Of a stretch of DNA of 64,000 nt, positions 23,040 through 34,860 are shown one piece after another. The notes under the pieces are model-generated. The model saw nothing but the letters and a program-made list of their open reading frames with translations, did not search any database and was not told where the DNA came from. The first letter of the stretch is position 1; each line of letters begins with the position of its first letter. A program made the translations under genes and the position numbers. The stretch is from Isoetes taiwanensis (taxonomy: Eukaryota > Streptophyta > Lycopodiopsida > Isoetales > Isoetaceae): NCBI GenBank assembly GCA_021234155.1, contig JAJEKV010000090.1, positions 3,280,479-3,344,478 on the forward strand. Reading direction: 5' to 3'.

Positions 23040-26000
23040 ACATATGAAAAGTGGCAGTTTACCCTGTTTAACATGATTGATGTGCGATTCGTAGGCATCT
23101 AGAGCTAAAGCAAAGCTCACGAGGATTAGGTGTTATGTTCCTGTTGTCCTTACCATTGTTACACCCCAGCACCGATAATTATAAGCATAAAATGCTTTCT
23201 TCTAACAAGTTTCTTTTCTATTTTGAGAACCCGGTGACCATTAACACTTGAATTTTGTATTGTTGTCATGTTCAATAAGAAATCGTTCTATTAGTTCTAT
23301 CGAGGAAATCATGACTATTGAATTGCAAATGTAAATGTTGCTAATATGAAGTGAATTTGGTTGATCATTAGTGAAATAAAATATGATGTTCTATCCACAA
23401 CCACCATGACTATTGAAAACGCATAATGAAAATGTTCTATCACAACCACCATGATTATTGAAACATACTTGACTAACAAAATGCATCCTTATATTATGGG
23501 GGTTATTATGGGTTGTTGAAGATGAAAGCCATACTCTTAAGTTGCCCTGCTTTGAGATAGTTCGGAATCATTTTTCGACCTTAGCATTCCATTTCAAATA
23601 CAACTTCTCGGTTCCACCAATAAATGCATGACTTGACATTATATATGCGGGGTTCAAGATAAGCGTGCGCAATTCTTGGGCCTAGGTAGTCATTATCTAA
23701 GCTTGTCTGGTATCAAATGCATTCTGCAAAGGTTTTCCCTAGAAAACTTTTAGGTGAGGTTTTTTAATCTAGTAGTGATTGTACTGGCCCATTATATGGA
23801 TCCCATGACCTATTGGTCTTGGGCCCGTTAAAAAACTATTCTATTCTATTCGTTGCCATAACTATTGAATTGCATCCTGTATTGTGGGGTATTCCTTGCT
23901 TTGCATACATTGCATAATAAGTGCTAATGAATAAGTGCTAATGGGCGTTAGTGAATCCTTCAAAAGTCGGGCTTATTCTGTAAAGCTGGAATCATCTGTA
24001 TAGATGCCTTGGATGGAGCAACTTTTAAATATCTTAAGCATTCAATGCCCCTAACTTGTTGATGTGTCCCCAAATGAATCAAATTAGAACCCACAGGGCC
24101 GGGAAAAGCGGATAGGATCTGGCTTCCTCTCTTGTGTCCTTATTATGAAAACATATGTTTATCATCTAAATACCATCACCAAAGTTTTCATATCTGAGAA
24201 CTAGAAAGTCGTCATGTTACCCCAAGGATCAAAACATCTCTCCATGGACTAAAAGGTAGCTAAAGTTTATCCCAAGTCTGCCAAATGCATCAGGAACATT
24301 AGGGGGATAAAACTATAAGGGTAATGTGTAATATTTTACAACAAAATGCTCTCTTTCCATGTTGAACTCATTACGGGATGTAATAAAAAATATTAGAGGT
24401 TCCTCTAACCATCAAAAGTCTCCATTCTTGCTTAAGCCATTTGGGATAATGTGAGGCCGAAATAATATATGCGATCATGGTTTCTTAGTCACATAAAGGG
24501 AAAAAGAGCATCATCAACTAATCATTTCTCTATATAGAAAAGCATGTCACTATCGATATAAAAAGTACTGAAAGCCATAACATAAAACCCGAAAATGCAG
24601 TCAAAGTTCCTAAAGTAAGATACAATTCAAGCTGTTATTATAGGCTGCGGTCTGAGTTGATGCAGACGATTGACCCAAATCCCTACTTCTTGCTGTATAG
24701 GCTACAACATATTGTAACAATGACATTTTGAACTTTCCATTAATATGTTAAATGCTTTCGCATGTTGTTAAATTTCGATGGTTTTGTACTCACAATTAAC
24801 TTTACCAACCAACTAAACGTGCATATTAGAAATAGCAAATCCATTATCGTGCATATTAGAAATGGAATTACTACATTAGCAAATCCCTTAAACACTATTG
24901 AAAATGGGATTGTTATATTAGCAAAACACGAATTAATTCTTTTTACCATTGGGTATTCTATTCTTAATATTTTGTATGCATGAAAATAATCATGTATTCA
25001 TACAGTCCATTACAATATCCATTACTAGTTAACTACACAAAAGCATTCTTCATGAATGGCTAATGTGTTTTAAACAAAAACATGATCCGCATCAATCCCA
25101 ATTGGTCCTAGGCAGATCGAAGCCATGAAACCGTTTTGGTCATTGTACAATTTTATAAAACAAAGAGAACAAAAACAACACAAAACAAAACCTCCCTTCA
25201 AAACATTAATGCTTCCTCGACACATTGAAATGACTAACAAGAACCATGAAAACGAAACGTCGACAAGAAACATGGAAACACACTCTCGACACGGTGTAAC
25301 CTCCATCTTGTGACACCTTGTTTAACCCTATTACATTGCAACTTATAAAGAGATGATGTGCACCTACATGAATATATGCTACTGTCCTATGCTTTGTCAT
25401 GTGCAAACATGCTAATAAATAATCATGTGGACCAGAGCCAGTGTAAGATTATGTCTTAAGCATTTCCAATGCACTAGAATTCCAAAGTTTACTGTAAAAG
25501 CAAGCATCTAGATATATGAATGGGTGGACTTGTGAAAAATGTTCTATTTATGAGATCCAGCTAAATAATGCTCGAACCTTTATGATGGTGGAAGTAGAGA
25601 CAAAGGGACATTGAAGCTATTGCATGCAAACAAAGTTTGGCGATAGACTTTAAGCCAAAGTATAACAACCAACGAATGTCGTCATCTCTAGGGTACACAC
25701 ACAACAAAGCACATGCGTGATTGAACTAACCTTGGACATGGTTTTCTATTATAATAAATGGCTCACAAGGGACCACCTTAAATTTGACCACGTAAACTCC
25801 TTCTTTTTAGCTATGAAAATGAGTGCTACCCAAAACTGTAAATTCGATATGTAAGATAGGCACCTATAACAAATCTGTTACATTTGCACCATATGAAGCT
25901 TGAAGACTGGCCATACATTAGAATAAAGGTCTAATGATGCACAACCCAGAGCAATGAATGATAGCCGATGGAATGGCGAGGCAATGCGCCCGAAAGACAG

Positions 26001-26900
26001 AGAGATTGCATAGGTAGATAATTGAGAATATTAGGTATGTGTCAATGTGACTATGTCACGAAACCTTTTACTTTTTTTTTCTTTTAAAAAAAGGGACGGC
26101 ATCCGACAAGGATAATGAACTAAAATGTCTTAACAACAATGACAACCCCCAACCAAAATCTCTTCAATTAAAAGGTAACACGACAACTTTTTCGTGGCTA
26201 AGGCCGTGGATAAACGTTTTGTCCGTTAAGGAATATTTTACAAGAGTCTGAACATACTCAGCTATGCTGACAATTTGGTAGGATATAAAATAAAATCTAT
26301 CTATCTATCTATGCGGTGCTTTTTTTAATGAGCTTGTTTTTACCCACTTAGTGAGTTACATTGGAGGCACATATTGTCATGCAATAGTAGGGGACAATCA
26401 TGCAAGCTTTAGGGTATAACATACAAGAATGCTTTTGTGGGCTTTTACACCTTGTAAAAGGCAAGGGTAGTTAACGAGTTCACTGAGGCCTTACATGGCA
26501 TAAAACCCACAAGAACATCTTATAAAATTTAAAAATAGACTTTGTTAAAATTACGTGCATGCGGTGGTAGTATTATAATTTTAAATGATTTAAAAAAGAT
26601 GTAATTTACTAGTAATTTTCAACAAAAATCCTTTTTTACATAGCTTATAAATCTAAGCCTATAGTCTTGAAAGATCCCTATTTAAGAGTTGTAAAGGAGA
26701 ATGACTAAAGCCCAGCTAATTCTGTTAGCTAAATTTAGAGAATGTAAGAGTTCATTCAATCCTCTCGTGAATACGTGTCATAAGTGGCAGTCCGAGGGTG
26801 GCATCTGCCATCTTCAATGGCGCTCTGTTCTGCAGGCAGCAGAGGGCTGAAGCGAATCCACCTCGCCTTTTTGCCTGCCAATCCTACCGGATTGGGCAGC
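23040..26900. other. No supported gene; AT-rich sequence with short direct repeats
   Basis: A block of about 35 bp (ATGTTCTATC(C)ACAACCACCATGA...ATTGAAA) is duplicated about 50 bp apart at 23,382-23,465. GTGCATATTAGAAAT occurs twice at 24,820-24,865. AATAAGTGCTAATG is repeated at 23,908-23,944, and an (ATCT)n run lies near 26,297-26,310. ORFs of up to 78 codons at 24,740-25,406 are overlapping, low-complexity and unassigned. The sequence upstream of 26,900 would hold the promoter of the oxidase locus, but I cannot point to a TATA box with confidence. Confidence 0.5.
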
Positions 26901-27299
26901 ATTCTTTCCATACCATTTGAATCCTAGGTATCCTCATTTTTCTTCACAATTCCGCCCCTTTTCCTCCTCACTTCCCCACCTTTTCATCAACCCTTTTTGC
27001 AGTTTATTCACTCTCTTCTTACCCAACATTACCTTCATGGATTACCCAAATTCTTTCTGCTTTCGGCTCTGCAGAATGGTTAATGGCATTGGCTACAGTG
27101 ACCATGCTTATGGAAACAGCTGAACTTTTGCATATACACCTCACGGATCTCGGCTATGGTGGCATTGTTTATATTGAATTTTATGTTGAGCACATGCAGT
27201 TGGATATGGTTTTTTTCTTCGCTGTGTCTAGAGTCCAAGATATGCCAGTTTCCATTTCCAGCAGTTGAATTTGCAAACAAAATGGCGTCTGCTTGTCTA

Positions 27300-30200
27300 C
27301 AGAGATGATGTTGGGGATGGAGGTGGATCAAGCAACCAACGAGTTTCATCTAAAGGGTACAACACAAGGGGATACAAATCGTTCGGTCTCGCATGTGGTG
27401 CTAGAAATGACCCTAGACGTCGAGAGACTGAATCACTCAGATTGAAAAATATCTGCACAAAGAGCAGCTTCTGAGGATAGATTATCATTATCACCCCAAG
27501 GATCACAGATTAAAATCCCCATCATCTAAAGTTATACCGCTTCATTTGTCAGAGCACGATGTAGCTAGTAGCAGGTCCTAACAGCAAAATAGGACGGGCT
27601 TTATCTGGAGCGGAGCATGCTCTTTGAAAGCCTTAGATTCATCGATAGAAGGACAGGATGGAGTAATCGAAAATCCCAATGGGACTTAGTCAAGACTCGT
27701 TTTCACAGACTTTATTCCATCAGAAAATACTCTTTCTAAATCAGATTTTGGTGCATGCATAGGTTGGTGTTTTTGGTTTCCTTCTGCCATTTAGAAATAC
27801 AGGTTCTGACCGCCTCATGCAGGCATGGAGAGTTCTAAAGAATTTGCCGAATTTTTATTTGATGCTCTTGCAAGAAAAAAAAGAGAAACAAATTTGAGTT
27901 TTATAACAAAGGAAGAACTTGAAAGTTTCTGGTTCCAGATTTCTGACAAAACCATTCTCGGTTGCAGCTATTCTTTGACTTGTAAGCTTAAAATTTTGCT
28001 ATGCTGATAGGTTAATGTTAGCACGTCAGTGTTTGAGCATGATATCACCTTTTTGGACCAGATGTGACCAAAGACTTGGACGGTAGAATTTCCACAGAAG
28101 AGGTCAAGGAGGTATCTTACAAAAAATTCTTCTATTGGTGTGCTGTGTTTGCTGGGACCTTTGTTATACAAATATGTTTCAAACTAGGTTCTGAAAATAG
28201 CTTTGCCAGATCATTCTGCTGGAGTGCTTCTGCAAATCAGTTAAGATTCTAGAAGAGCAAGCTAGCTTAATATGCAGCATTGATTATGAATGAACTTAAC
28301 TGTGATAACCAAGGATATATTGAGGTATCATGTTTAACCAATTGCAATACTATTTGAAATTTAAATTATTAATCCTGCATGTTTCAGGTGAAACAACTAG
28401 AAAAACTTGGTGCTTGCTCAGCACAGAATTGGTATGGAAACACCTGGAAGAGTCAGTGAAGTTCTAGTGCAGCAACCTAGAAAGGACTACTTTGTGTTGC
28501 TACCTCAAATTGAACTGCTATATTCTTGATAATTGGCAACGGATATGGGTTATTTCAGCTTGGTTAATGGCAATGATTGGTCTTTTTATCTGGAAATTTC
28601 TGCAATATAAGAACAGGGACCTTTTCAGATAATGGGATATTGTGTCTGTACCTGCAAAGGGTGCTGCGAAACTTTGAAGTTAAATATGGCCCATATTCTT
28701 TTTCCAGTTTGTAGGGCTACCATTACTTATCTACGCTCCACTTTGCATAGGATTCTTTCTGCCTTGTGATGATACCATCAATTTCCATAAAGGTCTGTCC
28801 TTGACATGCATAGGTTTATTATCCTGTGTCTTCATTTTAGTGTTTCCATTCTCATTTCTTGATTCTGCAGTGGATAGCAGGTGCGAATTGCTCTCGCTGT
28901 GTTGATACATGCAGGGATACATATTGGTTTGTGATTTTTCCAAGAATTGTTAATGCTGACGCACACTATTTGAAAGAACTATTGGTAAAATTTTCATGGT
29001 CATCAGCCATCATTTGGGGAAATATTGATGTCTGTGGAGGGATAACAGGATTTTAATGGTCACATTGATGTCCATAGCATTTCTTCTTGCAAGTCATTGG
29101 TCAAGAAGAAACCTTCTTAAGCTTCCATGGCCTCTTCACAGGCTAACTGGCTTCACGCTTTTTGGTATTCTAGCATCACCTGTTTATGCTGGTCTATATT
29201 CTGCTGGTAGTCCATTCTGTGTGCCTCTTTCTCACCAACGATCTAATGCAGAAGACAGTGAGTCTTCTTTTAAATGCTTACATGTGTGTATTTAAACACG
29301 TTTCTAAATCACACATTTGATATCTATGTAACAGACTTGGATATATGTGGCTATACCGCTGCTACTTTGTGGCGCTAACGCATTCTCATTTTTTTTAGGG
29401 CTAGACAATATAGAGTGAACATGATAAAGGTCAGTAGTGTGTTTTCTAATTTGCAAAAAGACGTGAAATACTTACATGTTTTGTAGGCAGCAATTTATCC
29501 TGGTAATGTTTTGGCATTGCACATGTCAAAGCCACCTGGATTCAAGTACCAAAAGTGGAATGTACATCTTCTTGCAGTGCCCATCAATATCACCATTTGA
29601 ATGGTTAGCTTATGTCAATATTTCATTCACATGAAGAATCCCTTCCAAGTCTAGTTTTTATGGACAGGCACCCATTCTCGATCACCTCCGCACCAGGATG
29701 ACTATCTCAGTGTGCATATACGCACTGTAGGAGATTGGACAGAAGAGATGAAGAAAACATTCTCAGAGGTTGGCTTGAAGTTGAATATGTTGGTTTTGAG
29801 AATCTAGTTTCAATTTTCAAGTGTTTCAGAGGCCATCTTAAACTCCTCAACAAGGTCACAGTGTACCAAAAAGAAAGCAAACATGAGAACAGGTACTTGA
29901 ATGTGCTTGCTCTAAAGTTCAAACAATTGCCTTATTGTTAAGTTAAATGTTCTAGGTTTCCCCTAAACTTGCTATTGATGGACCCTATGGAGCTCCAGCA
30001 CAAGATTATGCAAAATATGATGTCCTGCTTCTGGTAGGATTGGGCATTGGTGCAACTCCCTTTATTAGTATCCTGAAAGACATGCTGAACCTAGCAAAAT
30101 ATTCTGAAAGCTTTTCAGTAAGTAGTAGGCCCTCTCTCTGTTATGCTGATGATATTTGTCCTTATAGTGCCTGATCTTGTAAGTTACAGGACTCCCATTT

Positions 30201-31003
30201 TGAGGGAAGCAAATCATTTGAAAGTCCTTGAGAACTCTGGAGAGCCCAAGACGTTTTTTGATAGTCCAAGAATTATGGATAGTCCAAGGCATCCACAGAG
30301 AGCCCAAAATGAAGGAGCCATAAAAACAAGGGGCCAACAAATGCATATTTCTATTGGGTTACAAGGGAACAAGGTTCCTTTGAATGGTTTAAAGGGGTAA
30401 TGAATGAAGTTGCAGAGCTAGACCACCAGGTATGAATTACTGCACAATACTATCAAGTTTTAGTTCAAGCTAAAGACTATTTTGCAAGAAATGATAGCAA
30501 TGTCACATTTGACAGGCAATCATAGAAATGCATAACTACTTGACCAGTGTCCACGAAGAAGGGATGTTAGGTCTGCTCTTATAGCAATGGTTCAAGCTTT
30601 GCACCATGCAAAACTGGTGTAGATATTGTTTCAGGAACACGGGTAGGAATTCTTCTTTTCTTGGAGAAACAGTGGTTGCATGAGATGCTGATGATGGTTC
30701 TGCAGGCCAGGACACATTTTTCAAGACCTAATTGGGTAAAAGTATTTATGAGACTTGCAAATTCCATAAGGGTGCAAAGATTGGTAGGCTGGCTTCTATG
30801 TTTATCACATAACTTGCTAAAGCATATATATTGTTTCTATGTTTTCATGCTTGACCTGATACAGTAAATCGGATATTGTTTTACTTTGTCTAGGTGTCTT
30901 CTATTGCGGACCATCTCAACTGGCCAAAGAACTAGAAAAATTATCAAGGAGATTTTCACAAGAGTCAAACACAAAGTTCGTTTTCCACAAAGAACATTTC
31001 TGA
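27300..31003 (+). pseudogene. RBOH-like: Respiratory burst oxidase homologue (plant NADPH oxidase), about 14 exons, frame broken
   Basis: This is a plant NADPH oxidase, a plasma-membrane enzyme that passes electrons from NADPH via FAD and two haems to O2, giving superoxide for signalling and defence. Order of evidence: N-terminal VLEMTLDV (about 27,395), LRFIDRRTGWSNRK (about 27,630), SKEFAEFLFDALARKK (27,829), EF-hand KDLDGRISTEEVKEV (about 28,070), membrane segment MAMIGLFIWKFLQY, the haem-ligand pair His-His (29,174-29,179), FAD motif HPFSIT (29,668), [10 protein letters not shown] and GLGIGATPF (30,037-30,063), [20 protein letters not shown] (about 30,353), and the C-terminus VFHKEHF with stop at 31,001-31,003. 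GT-AG exons after the first end: 27,823-27,981; 28,062-28,111; 28,210-28,324; 28,388-28,792; 28,871-29,257; 29,335-29,429; 29,487-29,603; 29,668-29,768; 29,956-30,117; 30,190-30,429; 30,516-30,642; 30,706-30,783; 30,894-31,003. At least eight exons need a 1-2-nt shift (for example before the His-His pair), so it is either decayed or mis-sequenced. The start codon is unclear. Confidence 0.9.
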
Positions 31004-31316
31004 TTCTCAGCAAGATGTAAATAGTGCAGTGTATAGACTTAACGAGGTGAAGAAGAAAGCAGGAAAAATAAAGTTCAAGTGAGAACAGGACTTGATTGGT
31101 GGTTTGCGATGAGAAAGTTACATTGACAGCTTTCTAACAAGTTGGGTGGTTGATGTGAAAGAAAATTAACAGCTTATATTCTTGTTTGGTGTCCAAAGCC
31201 AGCTATGTGCATTTAATTCTCTCAAGGAATGCGGGTCCTCCCATCTTTTGGAAATTGAGGTCAAATCCACCACTCAACGCTTTTGTTAACTACAACCAAG
31301 AATTGTATCTATTTGT

Positions 31317-31322
31317 AATAAA
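31317..31322 (+). promoter_or_regulatory. Candidate poly(A) signal of the oxidase gene
   Basis: AATAAA lies 313 nt after the oxidase stop codon in AT-rich DNA, a plausible distance for a plant 3' UTR. No experimental end is visible. Confidence 0.4.
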
Positions 31323-31859
31323 AAAGACAATATCTATTTATTGCATATAGTTGCTCATTGCATTCAGTGCCCTTCAATGTTGGGTGCAATATTTTTTGCA
31401 AGGTTAAAATCATTCCGGCTAACGTGACGGATATGTATTTATGGTCATCCACCATCATGTTGGATGCTAATTCTTTTATAATATCGAGACCTTTGGCTTA
31501 TCTATATGAGGAATTTATTGCGGCGGTCCAAATTATTATGAAGGCAGCCGGAGTTGAAGGTTGTTCAGCGACTAGTAATTGAAATGCATTATGCATCCTT
31601 TATGCATCCTTTTTGTCATGATGCATTTTATTCTAAAGCTAATCTGAAGCCAGCTTTCGTGCATAAAGTCACATCCCTTTTACACAAGCTAATATAAAGC
31701 ATATATTATAGGCCATTATAGGCCGATGGCTTCAAAAGCTCAGGAATGAAACCAAGTATCGCTCAGAAGATAGAAGAACTAAGGGGGACAACTAAGGGGG
31801 GGAAGATAGAAGAACTACTCAATTCTTTGCTAAAATTTATGTTGAACTAGCGCTACAAT
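31323..31859. other. No supported gene
   Basis: A 74-codon plus-strand frame (31,358-31,582) ends in EEFIAAVQIIMKAAGVEGCS, which is not clearly a known domain. Short duplications are visible: TATGCATCCTT twice at 31,590-31,612, and AGATAGAAGAACTA twice with AACTAAGGGGG between (31,768-31,818). Confidence 0.4.
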
Positions 31860-32140
31860 CATAGAAATCCAAGACGTAACGTCCATCATGGACATATAAA
31901 AAACTTTCCATGCGTTTTCTAAACTGCCAACGTTTACATACATGCCGATTGGCATATTACATAGAAATGAATTTTGTTGACATCCATAAACTAGGATGTT
32001 TGCCTGGATACGCTTTCAATGTTTTATGGCTGTTGGACTACTGTCATTCTTAACTGTTTCATTCGGGCAAAAAGATCAATGGCTTCTCGTTCGTCCTCCT
32101 ATTGAGCATATCCTGCAATCATTATAGTCAATGTGAACAC
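31860..32140 (-). pseudogene. PPR gene remnant, minus strand
   Basis: Read on the minus strand from 32,140 downwards, the sequence gives IMIAGYAQ, EAIDLFARMKQLRM, then YVNVGSLENAWKVF and DVTSWISMIVALVQ. This is the usual order within plant PLS-type PPR proteins (SWN..I..YAQ.G..EA..LF..M, then MY...GSLE.A.KVF...). Frames shift and stops fall between the blocks, so no intact ORF is recorded. It is separate from the plus-strand remnant at 22 kb. A function in organellar RNA processing is inferred from the family only. Confidence 0.6.
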
Positions 32141-32151
32141 ATTTTGTTTAG

Positions 32152-32538
32152 TCATGGATGGGAATAATCGTCCCCAAAGATCATAAACCATTCCACTTTA
32201 CAAGACATACTAATGAGAATATTACTAACATATTCTAATCCAATGACCATTTCAAGAGACAAGAATGAAGTTGTTTCCCAATCACGTGAGCCTTCAAATT
32301 TGTGCAAAAGTGTGAGAAGCAAATCGCGGGAATTAAATTGCTCATTAAGGATTTCACTTCCTGGTTTTATCAAATCTACAATTTTCCTTCCTTGCACAAT
32401 ACTAGGATTATCCCGCAAGTCATCCTTAAGCAAATTAAGCATTGAAAGATGATAAGATAAATTGAAAGATTTAGACAAAAAAAAGAAATAGATTTCTTCA
32501 TAAAGAAAGATGGATTTCAACAATGTGGTAATCATCAA
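32152..32538 (-). CDS. Uninterrupted 128-codon ORF, family not recognised
   Basis: The frame opens with Met-Met and runs 128 codons in AT-rich sequence. Its first third is Phe/Leu/Ser-rich and hydrophobic (KSIFLYEEIYFFFLSKSF); the middle (IVDLIKPGSEILNEQFNSRD, LLLTLLHKFEGSRDW) has balanced composition and looks more protein-like. It lies directly upstream, on the same strand, of the minus-strand PPR remnant and might be a decayed part of that locus. I do not recognise a domain. Chance occurrence is quite possible. Confidence 0.25.
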   Translation of the reverse strand: MMITTLLKSIFLYEEIYFFFLSKSFNLSYHLSMLNLLKDDLRDNPSIVQGRKIVDLIKPGSEILNEQFNSRDLLLTLLHKFEGSRDWETTSFLSLEMVIGLEYVSNILISMSCKVEWFMIFGDDYSHP

Positions 32539-32828
32539 GAAATGGATAGATCATGCAAAACTACAAATCATTATTTGTGATTTTGGATGTACCTAAATTT
32601 TGAAGAATATTATTTTTTTGAAGAACGTGTTATCAATATATTAAAAGAATGGTGATGTTACAAAGCAAGTGAGGAGGAAGGAGAACCCCAAAGAGACAGG
32701 TGATACCTCGACACTCCACAACAAACTCCACGGGAAAACGCAACTCATTACTGGCATAAACCGACCATCACCATCTACAACACCCAAGAAGTCCCCGCCA
32801 AATGGCAAACTTCCGCTTTTACTACTCC

Positions 32829-34466
32829 CGTGACGTTCCACGATTTATACGGTTGATAATGAAGCGTATTTATACCATATCATGATAAATATCCGACCGC
32901 CACCCAAGAAGGTACGCCACTAGGGGGTACTGTAACCTAGGGGGTTGTTCTAAAAGGGATTAAATTAGTTGTGCTAATTTAATCATTAAAGATAATAACC
33001 TATAACTTAGGGAATTAAGGTTCAAATGAATTAATTAGGCTAATTAATGCTTTGGGGGCACCGGCGCCTAAATCGATTGGCCAACATGGGGACTTCAAAT
33101 TTGGTACCCAACCTAATCCCTATCCCTAATTAACCCCCAAAATTCGTCCAAAAGGAGCAGGAGCTGAGCGCCACCATACCAAGCAGAGCGCCACCATACT
33201 AAGCACTTGTACACAGTAGCATTTGAGCCCCCCAAGACCCGGGGAGATGGAAGCCCAATGGTAAACTGTCTAGCTGAACTTCGGTGGGTGGCTAGGATAG
33301 CAGTAAATTCTAGGGTAGCGCCCGGTTGGGCCCGGTTGGTTTGTTTGTTTCTCGTTTCTCTCGTGTTTTAGTCATAGGACTAACCCTTGATTGTAAAGGT
33401 AAGTTCTCTTTATATTTGATTCTCGGTTTTGCTCAAAGGATGGATTGTGAGTTCTTTGCCTAGTATTACTCCTGAAATGGGGAATTACAGGGGTAGAGAC
33501 CCTCGAGCCCATGTATCGTAGTATGCTCCTAGATCGAGCCCTCAGAGTATCCCATTAAATGCGGCTTTGTGTACAAGAGACCACCGGGTCATAGATGCTA
33601 TGGATTGGCTTAGCACCGACAAGGAACACAAGGTGAAGTGGGGTGGGGTCCCGCACAAACATACAAGGCTCACAGGACTCCTACGGGTGAGCTAGGCCCG
33701 ATGGCCCTGGCCACGAGAGGGCGGGTATGGGTCCGACACTCCCTCGGGTGTAGAGGTGTGATCCGTGATGGAGCACCTTGCACTTTGAGTAGATTTAGGG
33801 TGAGTAAGGGCGTACGGATGCGGGGGTCGCCGATGCGCACGTATTCCTCTAGCTCACCCATGGAACCACCTGTGATTACCGAAGGGGCCGCTCCCCCGAC
33901 CTGCCTCCATCCCGGGGGGCTTCGAACCCCCGAGTAGGCTCAGCGGGGGTGATACCGAGCCTCAAGGTCTCCCTAAGGCTATAGCGGCCATAGCGCGTGA
34001 CTTCGACCCACCCCAAGCAAAGTGTGCAATGAGGGGCGGATGGAGTGGACAACCCTAGCGATGTTCTATGCCCCAACGCCAAAGTTATACCTCATCTGCG
34101 ATCTCTTGAGGTCGAAGCCGTTAGTCTATCCTCCTGTGAGCTCTGAACCGGGTAGGACACCGGGGTTTGGGGTGTTTTCTTAGTTAGATGCATATTCTTT
34201 GCCGCTGGTAATTGGATGGATCGCCACCCTTCCGTGGTGGCTATTTATATATGATTTATCCGTGTGTGCTAACATGTATTCACGCTTCCGAACGTAGGAT
34301 GTCCCAATCGGGGCGTGGGCGAATGACACCTCCGTGTCCTTCACCGGGCATCTTTCCATAGATGGCCCGGATAGACGAGGAGGCCTCGCCGTGGGCGATA
34401 TATGGTCGCCACGGAGGGGAAGTCCCGCATGTATACGGTAGGGTCGATATGTTCGAAGGCGCCCAA
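32829..34466 (+). repeat. Element A 5' LTR (about 1.64 kb)
   Basis: It begins at a slightly changed (TG)TGRCGTTCCA start and shares long exact stretches with 51,036-52,675, for example around TTAATCATTAAAGATAATAA (near 32,978 and 51,186). It ends just before the primer-binding site. Both copies are about 1.64 kb. ORFs inside (33,638-33,937, 34,180-34,515 and so on) are LTR sequence translated by chance. Most differences from the partner are small indels in GC-rich CHG contexts. Confidence 0.88.
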
Positions 34467-34480
34467 AGGGTATCGTGAGC
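34467..34480 (+). promoter_or_regulatory. Element A primer-binding site (initiator tRNA-Met type)
   Basis: GGGTATCGTGAGC directly follows the LTR end. The usual plant site complementary to initiator tRNA-Met is TGGTATCAGAGC, so this copy differs at the first base and at CAG, which reads CGTG. Confidence 0.65.
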
Positions 34481-34659
34481 ATGGTAACAGGAAGCCAAAC
34501 TATTGCACTGGCCACATACTAACTCGTTAGATCGTTAGCTAGTGAGTGAAGATTTTGGAGTAGTATGAGTTTTGAGTGGTGTAATAGATGCCGTCATGAT
34601 TGCTTTAACGTGGTTGAAGTAGAATAATGGTAAGTGTACCCGGTGCCAAACCCTTTACC
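34481..34659. other. Element A leader after the primer-binding site
   Basis: Non-coding leader sequence with no repeat or motif that I recognise. Confidence 0.4.
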
Positions 34660-34860
34660 CTAAGTGGCGGACAGGGGGTACCCGGGTGTTAAGGCCGGCT
34701 GGGCGACCTCGAGGTAGGGGTGCCCGCCACTAAAAAAAAAAAAACCTAACCCTAAGTGGCGGGCAGGGGGGTACCCGGGGGCGGGCGCCAGAGTGGCGAC
34801 GCCGAGGTAGGGGTGCCCGGGCACCTCAAAAGCTGTCCGCCCACTTTTTATTAAAAAAAA
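34660..34860 (+). repeat. Tandem duplication, about 92 bp, GC-rich with A-tracts
   Basis: TAAGTGGCGG at 34,661 recurs at 34,753, and GAGGTAGGGGTGCCCG at 34,711 recurs at 34,804, giving a period of 92-93 bp. Each unit has GGGGGTACCCGGG and is followed by an A-tract of about 11-13. The second A-tract (34,850-34,861) is preceded by the near-palindromic TTTTTATTAAAAA. Confidence 0.7.

Noticed and set aside
33638-34515. ORFs of 60-111 codons in the element A 5' LTR
   Set aside because: They lie inside an LTR, overlap in several frames, and are not conserved in the 3' LTR copy.
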